The notes under the pieces: model-generated
The model's database searches: none
What the model was told of the DNA's origin: nothing
Seen by the model: the letters and a program-made list of their open reading frames with translations, nothing else
Part shown: positions 6,217 to 9,526 of the stretch, one piece after another
How positions within the stretch are numbered: the first letter of the stretch is position 1
Layout: every line of letters starts with the position of its first letter
Made by a program: the position numbers and the translations under genes
Assembly: GCA_007116535.1 (NCBI GenBank)
Contig: SKIG01000206.1
Span: forward strand, 1 to 9,526
DNA from: Psychroflexus sp.
Lineage (GTDB): Bacteria; Bacteroidota; Bacteroidia; Flavobacteriales; Flavobacteriaceae
Length of the DNA stretch: 9,526 nt
Direction of reading: 5' to 3'

Positions 6217-7371
6217 ATGCAATTGCTTAAAAATAAAGAATTCACCCGTTGGTTTATTGTGGTAACTTCACTTGTTATAATGACGCTTATAACATGGAAC
6301 ATTGTCGTTTTTTACGATCGTATAAAAGTAGATGAACGTACCAAAATGTCAGTTTGGGTAATGGCAATGGAGTCGGTAAGCCAAGCCGCTTTAAAAGATG
6401 CAGACTTAAATTTTGAACTTGAAATACTAAAGTTGAACCAAAATATACCTACTATAATTTTAGATGATTCAGATGAAATTCTAACAGTAGACAATGTGCC
6501 AGAAGAGATTGCAAGCGATTCGTTGAAGTTACGAAAGTTCATAGACAAGCTAGCATCAGAAAACGAACCGATACGGATGAGTATGGGGGAAAATGATTTT
6601 AGTACTATATTTTATGGAAATTCAGCTGTGCTTAGCAAAATCAAGTATTATCCAGTGATTTTGCTTATGATTATTTTACTTTTCTTAGCCTTAGTGTATT
6701 TCTTTTATTATACATCAAAAGCTAGTGAGCAAAATTTGTTGTGGGCAGGAATGGCAAAAGAAACAGCACATCAAATAGGAACTCCTTTATCTTCTCTTTT
6801 CGGTTGGTTGGAAATTTTGAAATAAGAAAAAAATGTCGATCCCTCTTATTTAGATGAAATAGAAAAAGACATCGAACGCTTAAAAACCATCACAGAGCGT
6901 TTTTCTAAAGTAGGCTCCCAGATTAAGTTAGAAAAAACAGATTTAACCAAAGCAACCAAAGCTTCTTTTGAATACCTAGAAAAAAGAAGCTCACGTCTAA
7001 TCGAGTTTTCTATTGACTTACCTGATGAGCCTGTTTGGGTTGAGTTGAATGAACCCTTATTTTCATGGACCATCGAAAATATCACCAAAAACGCTATCGA
7101 TGCAATGAAGGGTAAGGGAAAATTAGAAGTGGAGTTGGCGCGAAGTGGAAACTTTATAAAGATACTTATTAGCGATACGGGAAAAGGTATACCAACAAAA
7201 AATTTCAACAGGATATTTGAGCCTGGCTTTTCGACAAAAAAGAGAGGATGGGGTTTAGGTCTTTCTTTAGCTAAACGAATTATTGAAGATTACCATCATG
7301 GAAAGATTGGTATCGCTTACAGTGAAGTTGGTAAAGGAACTACTTTTGAAATTAAACTTCGTAGGTTGTAG
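6217..7371 (+). pseudogene. Membrane sensor histidine kinase split by one in-frame TAA
   Basis: A frame of 384 codons encodes a two-transmembrane sensor kinase: TM1 about 11-33, a periplasmic sensor of about 110 residues, TM2 about 144-165, and the H-box MAKETAHQIGTPLSS with phospho-accepting H185. Codon 203 (6823-6825) is TAA. The same frame then continues with DHp helix 2 (DEIEKDIERLKTITERF), N-box ENITKNAIDAM (287-297), G1 ISDTGKGIP (318-326), F-box FEPGFSTK and G2 GWGLGLSLA (344-352), ending at TAG. The stop falls in the turn between the two dimerisation helices. No ATG, GTG or TTG in frame follows until TTG 7045, which is already near the N-box, so the second half has no plausible start of its own. 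All boxes are intact, so the change is recent, a sequencing error or a read-through site. No response regulator is adjacent. It has its own promoter. Confidence 0.85.
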
Positions 7372-7526
7372 ATAGATTTCTTCTTCGATACAGTTAAAAC
7401 AAAACAACCCCTTACTTATAGCCATTCTAAATTTTAGGGAATTTATAACACCAAAAAATTGAACATTCCTTTATCTATAATTATTTTTGATGAAAATTTC
7501 AATATTAATCAATAAACAAAATAGAT
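7372..7526 (+). promoter_or_regulatory. sodA promoter region (TTG-N20-TAttTTTG)
   Basis: TTG at 7459-7461 and TATTTTTG at 7482-7489 match the Bacteroidota promoter with a 20-nt spacer; transcription would start near 7494-7497, about 30 nt before the ATG at 7527. The first half of this gap has no good terminator for the kinase gene, only the loose near-palindrome CTAAATTTTAG. Confidence 0.65.
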
Positions 7527-8135
7527 ATGGCTTTTGAATTACCAAAACTAAATTACGCTCACGATGCACTAGAACCACATCTTGATGCTAAAACAATGGA
7601 GATACACCATGGAAAGCATCATGCGGGTTATACTTCAAAATTAAATGCTGCTGTAGAAGGAACAGATTTGGAGGGGGAATCTATAGAAGAGATTCTTCAA
7701 AACTTAGATTTGTCTAATGGCGCAGTCAGAAACAATGGCGGAGGTTTTTATAACCACAGATTATTTTGGGAAGTAATGTCACCAGATGGTGGTGGTTCAC
7801 CTTCAGGTGATTTAGCAGCAGCAATCGACGAGCATTTCGGATCTTTTGAAAAGTTTAAAGATGCTTTTTCTAATGCTGCAGCAACACAGTTCGGTTCAGG
7901 ATGGGCATGGCTATGTGTTCATAAAGACGGAAGTTTAGAAGTTTGCTCTACGCCAAATCAAGATAACCCACTAATGCCAAATGTATCATGCGGTGGAACT
8001 CCAATTTTGGGGCTTGATGTTTGGGAGCATGCATACTACTTGAATTACCAAAACAGAAGACCTGATTATATTGAAGCTTTTTTCAATGTAATTGATTGGA
8101 ATAAAGTGGGTGAATTATATAAAAGTAACCACTAA
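7527..8135 (+). CDS. sodA: Superoxide dismutase, Mn-type (Fe/Mn family)
   Basis: A 202-residue, full-length enzyme of the Fe/Mn family that converts superoxide to hydrogen peroxide and oxygen. It begins [20 protein letters not shown] with no signal peptide, so it is cytoplasmic. The four metal ligands are visible: H27 (METHIH-type position, here MEIHHGKHH), H77 (GFYNHRLFW), D164 and H168 ([11 protein letters not shown]). Choice of metal: NNGGGFYNH has glycines where Fe enzymes usually read AAQ, and Q145 in NQDNP supplies the glutamine of the Mn type, so Mn or cambialistic use is most likely. It stands alone, with its own promoter and terminator. Confidence 0.95.
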   Translation: MAFELPKLNYAHDALEPHLDAKTMEIHHGKHHAGYTSKLNAAVEGTDLEGESIEEILQNLDLSNGAVRNNGGGFYNHRLFWEVMSPDGGGSPSGDLAAAIDEHFGSFEKFKDAFSNAAATQFGSGWAWLCVHKDGSLEVCSTPNQDNPLMPNVSCGGTPILGLDVWEHAYYLNYQNRRPDYIEAFFNVIDWNKVGELYKSNH

Positions 8136-8180
8136 ATTATAACAGAATCTAAGTGTTTAGCTTAAATTCTTGTAATAATT

Positions 8181-8209
8181 AAGCCGCCTCTTATCAAGGC
8201 GGTTTTTTT
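8181..8209 (+). terminator. Rho-independent terminator after sodA
   Basis: CCGCCT (8184-8189) and AGGCGG (8197-8202) form a G-C-rich stem around a 7-nt loop, followed by T7 (8203-8209). Bases AAG before the stem can pair with the first T residues (one G-T pair). It lies 46 nt after the sodA stop and before the rplU promoter. Confidence 0.9.
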
Positions 8210-8245
8210 ATGCAAACTTGATTAGGTTAGTTAAAAAATAAAAAG

Positions 8246-8253
8246 TATATTTG
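8246..8253 (+). promoter_or_regulatory. rplU-rpmA promoter -7 box
   Basis: TATATTTG is an exact TAnnTTTG match and continues into GCACCC, a context I know from ribosomal protein promoters in this phylum. No clear TTG element is found at the usual spacing. Transcription would start near 8258-8261 and leave a leader of about 27 nt. Confidence 0.65.
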
Positions 8254-8286
8254 CACCCATTTTAAACAAATTAAAACCTGTACACT

Positions 8287-8742
8287 ATGTATGCAATTGT
8301 AGAGATAGCAGGGCAGCAATTTAAAGTTGCGAAAGACCAAAAAGTATTCGTTCACCGTTTGGCTTCTGAGGAAGGAGCATCAGTAAGCTTCGATGAAGTT
8401 TTATTGTTAAGCAACGGAAGCGATGTTACTGTTGGCGCCCCAGCTATAGATGGTGCTCAAGTAAAAGCGAAAGTTTTGAAGCACTTGAAAGGCGATAAAG
8501 TTATCGTATTTAAAAAGAAAAGACGTAAAGGTTACCAGAAGAAAAACGGTCACAGACAATACCTTACGCAAATTGTAATTGAGGACATTATTGCTTCAGG
8601 AGCTACTAAATCGGCACCTAAAGTAGAAGCAAAACCTGAGCCTAAGAAAGAAGCACCAAAAGCTGATGCGTCTGAAGATTTAAACAGCTTAACTGTTGCA
8701 GATCTTAAAAAATTAGCAAAAGAGCGTGGTCTTGATGGATAA
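8287..8742 (+). CDS. rplU: 50S ribosomal protein bL21, C-terminal extension cut by TAA
   Basis: Residues 1-100 are a complete bL21 (MYAIVEIAGQQFKVAKDQ; VFKKKRRKGYQKKNGHRQYLT), which binds 23S rRNA in the large subunit. After it comes a Lys/Glu/Pro/Ala linker (about 106-129) and the start of a SAP-like helix, LNSLTVADLKKLAKERGLDG. Bacterial bL21 is usually about 103 residues; this tail is an extension known from Flavobacteria. The frame stops at TAA 8740-8742 after 151 residues, but the same frame resumes beyond an A17 run and encodes AELIEALSK, which reads as the second SAP helix. The core is intact, so the ribosomal function should not suffer. It is followed closely by rpmA, the usual pair. 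Confidence 0.93.
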   Translation: MYAIVEIAGQQFKVAKDQKVFVHRLASEEGASVSFDEVLLLSNGSDVTVGAPAIDGAQVKAKVLKHLKGDKVIVFKKKRRKGYQKKNGHRQYLTQIVIEDIIASGATKSAPKVEAKPEPKKEAPKADASEDLNSLTVADLKKLAKERGLDG

Positions 8743-8787
8743 AAAAAAAAAAAAAAAGCAGAATTAATTGAGGCTTTAAGTAAATAA
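8740..8787 (+). other. Cut-off tail of rplU with A17 run
   Basis: TAA (8740-8742) is followed by an A run at 8741-8757 (17 A) and then, in the rplU frame, codons for AELIEALSK ending at TAA TAA (8785-8790). Between the GGA codon for Gly151 and GCA there are exactly six codons, the number expected for a Tyr-Lys-rich turn such as YKKxKK in a SAP motif. So the most economical reading is a Tyr codon changed to TAA, with other codons in the run turned to AAA. Confidence 0.65.
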
Positions 8788-8810
8788 TAACCCTTTAAAA
8801 ACCAAAAGAA

Positions 8811-9071
8811 ATGGCACACAAAAAAGGTGTTGGTAGTTCCAAGAACGGAAGAGAATCAGAATCGAAACGATTGGGTGTAAAGATCTTTGGAGGTCAACCA
8901 GCCGTTGCAGGAAATATCATCGTAAGACAAAGAGGTACTGCACACAAACCAGGTGAGAATGTGTACGCAGGAAAAGATCATACCCTTCACGCACAAGTGG
9001 ATGGGATTGTAAGATTTAAGAAATCTAAAGATAACAAGTCTTTTGTTTCAATTGAGCCTTTTGAAGCTTAA
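8811..9071 (+). CDS. rpmA: 50S ribosomal protein bL27
   Basis: An 86-residue, complete bL27, whose N-terminus reaches the peptidyl-transferase centre. It begins [24 protein letters not shown], the universal N-terminus without the cleaved leader of Firmicutes, followed by [18 protein letters not shown] and [16 protein letters not shown]. It lies 68 nt after the shortened rplU stop (23 nt after the original one), with an A-rich leader and no strong Shine-Dalgarno, as usual in this phylum. It is co-transcribed with rplU and ends at the terminator 9091-9122. Confidence 0.97.
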   Translation: MAHKKGVGSSKNGRESESKRLGVKIFGGQPAVAGNIIVRQRGTAHKPGENVYAGKDHTLHAQVDGIVRFKKSKDNKSFVSIEPFEA

Positions 9072-9090
9072 TAGTAAATCTGTAAGTAAT

Positions 9091-9122
9091 AAAAAAGCCT
9101 GTTCTTTTGAACAGGCTTTTTT
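9091..9122. terminator. Bidirectional terminator between rpmA and the DUF3332-like gene
   Basis: A perfect 14-bp stem: AAAAAAGCCTGTTC (9091-9104), loop TTTT, GAACAGGCTTTTTT (9109-9122). With A6 on the left and T6 on the right it can end transcription in both directions, serving rpmA (plus) and the convergent gene (minus), whose stop is 20 nt away. Confidence 0.95.
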
Positions 9123-9142
9123 GTATTTAATAAGCTAAATAA

Positions 9143-9526
9143 CTAATCAAGTTCTGCATAACGCACATTGCTCTCTTCCATTTGTTGCTCTAAGATTGCT
9201 AAGTTATGTGCTTGAGTTGCGTTCGCGTCTAATTTAATGCTTTCTCCGTCTGGTGTGTGAATCATATAAAATCCTTCTTCCATAGAAGCAAGCTTAGTTA
9301 GTTCACCGTTTGGACCTACCGCATTCCAAGATTTATCTTCTGGCAAAAACAGCATTTGTAGTGTTTTTCCTGCGTCTTCACCTTCCATAATGACAATTTC
9401 AAAAGAGTTTTTCTTGGCTGTCATTCGCACTTTCTTACCGTCTACTACTGCATATTGTGTCTCTGATTCACCGTCTGCCATAGCAATTGGGTTGCTTCCT
9501 GTCCAAAATTCAAGTAAGTTGAAAAA
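9143..9526 (-). CDS. DUF3332-like envelope protein, C-terminal part (runs off the window)
   Basis: The visible 127 codons are open to the window edge at 9526 with no stop. Translation reads FFNLLEFWTGSNPIA directly before the Met at 9479-9481, so that Met is internal (NPIAMADGE) and not the start. EFWTGSNP and the following small beta-rich domain (YAVVDGKKVRMTAKKNSFEIVI, then SWNAVGPNGELTKL and GFYMIHTPDGESIKL) resemble the C-terminal half of DUF3332 proteins of Bacteroidota, which start with a signal or lipoprotein peptide and transmembrane segments that would lie beyond the window. Its function is unknown. It is convergent with rpmA and shares its terminator. Confidence 0.7.
   Translation of the reverse strand, partial: FFNLLEFWTGSNPIAMADGESETQYAVVDGKKVRMTAKKNSFEIVIMEGEDAGKTLQMLFLPEDKSWNAVGPNGELTKLASMEEGFYMIHTPDGESIKLDANATQAHNLAILEQQMEESNVRYAELD

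Noticed and set aside
7045..7371. Separate gene for the second half of the histidine kinase starting at TTG
   Set aside because: The TTG is an internal Leu codon near the N-box, with DHp helix 2 encoded in frame before it and no sign of a start site; it is part of the interrupted kinase.
6823..8742. Reassignment of UAA to a sense codon
   Set aside because: Several genes in the window end properly at TAA where their families end, including sodA and rpmA.
8740..8790. Ribosomal or transcriptional slippage at A17 to restore the bL21 tail
   Set aside because: The TAA uses T8740 and is read before the A run, and the tail is already in frame, so slippage would not help.
9143..9481. Complete 112-residue gene starting at the ATG at 9481
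   Set aside because: The frame is open to the window edge and the preceding residues FFNLLEFWTGSNPIA look like family sequence, so the gene is truncated by the window.

Overview
The window looks like chromosomal DNA from a member of the Bacteroidota, most likely the Flavobacteriales. The evidence is low G+C, promoters of the TAnnTTTG type placed about 20 nt after a TTG/TTTG element, A-rich leaders instead of strong Shine-Dalgarno sites, and genes with a flavobacterial look: an M23 peptidase with a GPHVC motif, a bL21 protein with a SAP-like tail, a DUF3332 protein and a DUF6364/PIN toxin-antitoxin pair. I cannot name a genus from sequence alone.

Layout. 8-684: a two-gene toxin-antitoxin unit (DUF6364-like antitoxin, PIN toxin; 1-nt overlap). 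784-2837: a short-chain fatty acid transporter (AtoE family) coupled by a TGATG overlap to aat, the leucyl/phenylalanyl-tRNA-protein transferase. 2953-3978: hemE with its own promoter. 4045-5325: a lipoprotein-type M23 peptidase. 5377-5913 (minus): a secreted thioredoxin-fold protein, convergent with the peptidase. 5914-6216: a divergent gap of about 300 nt, unusually rich in inverted repeats. 6217-7371: a membrane sensor histidine kinase broken by one in-frame TAA. 7527-8135: Mn-type superoxide dismutase with a terminator. 8287-9071: rplU and rpmA (bL21, bL27), closed by a strong bidirectional terminator. 9143-9526 (minus): the C-terminal part of a DUF3332-like protein that runs off the window.

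Most genes are ordinary housekeeping genes (haem synthesis, ribosome, oxidative defence, N-end rule, cell wall). Three things stand out. Two reading frames about 2 kb apart, the kinase and the end of rplU, are each interrupted by an in-frame TAA with recognisable family sequence continuing in the same frame. In rplU the stop is followed by an A17 run (8741-8757). The gap between the thioredoxin gene and the kinase holds two interlocked 13-nt inverted repeats, a hairpin plus T8 tract facing the thioredoxin gene, and an inverted repeat lying over the kinase promoter. Finally, the M23 peptidase has Cys where the second zinc-binding His of HxH normally stands. I see no mobile element, CRISPR array, tRNA or rRNA. 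I found no convincing new multi-gene system; the best candidates for something undescribed are the structured gap and the interrupted frames.
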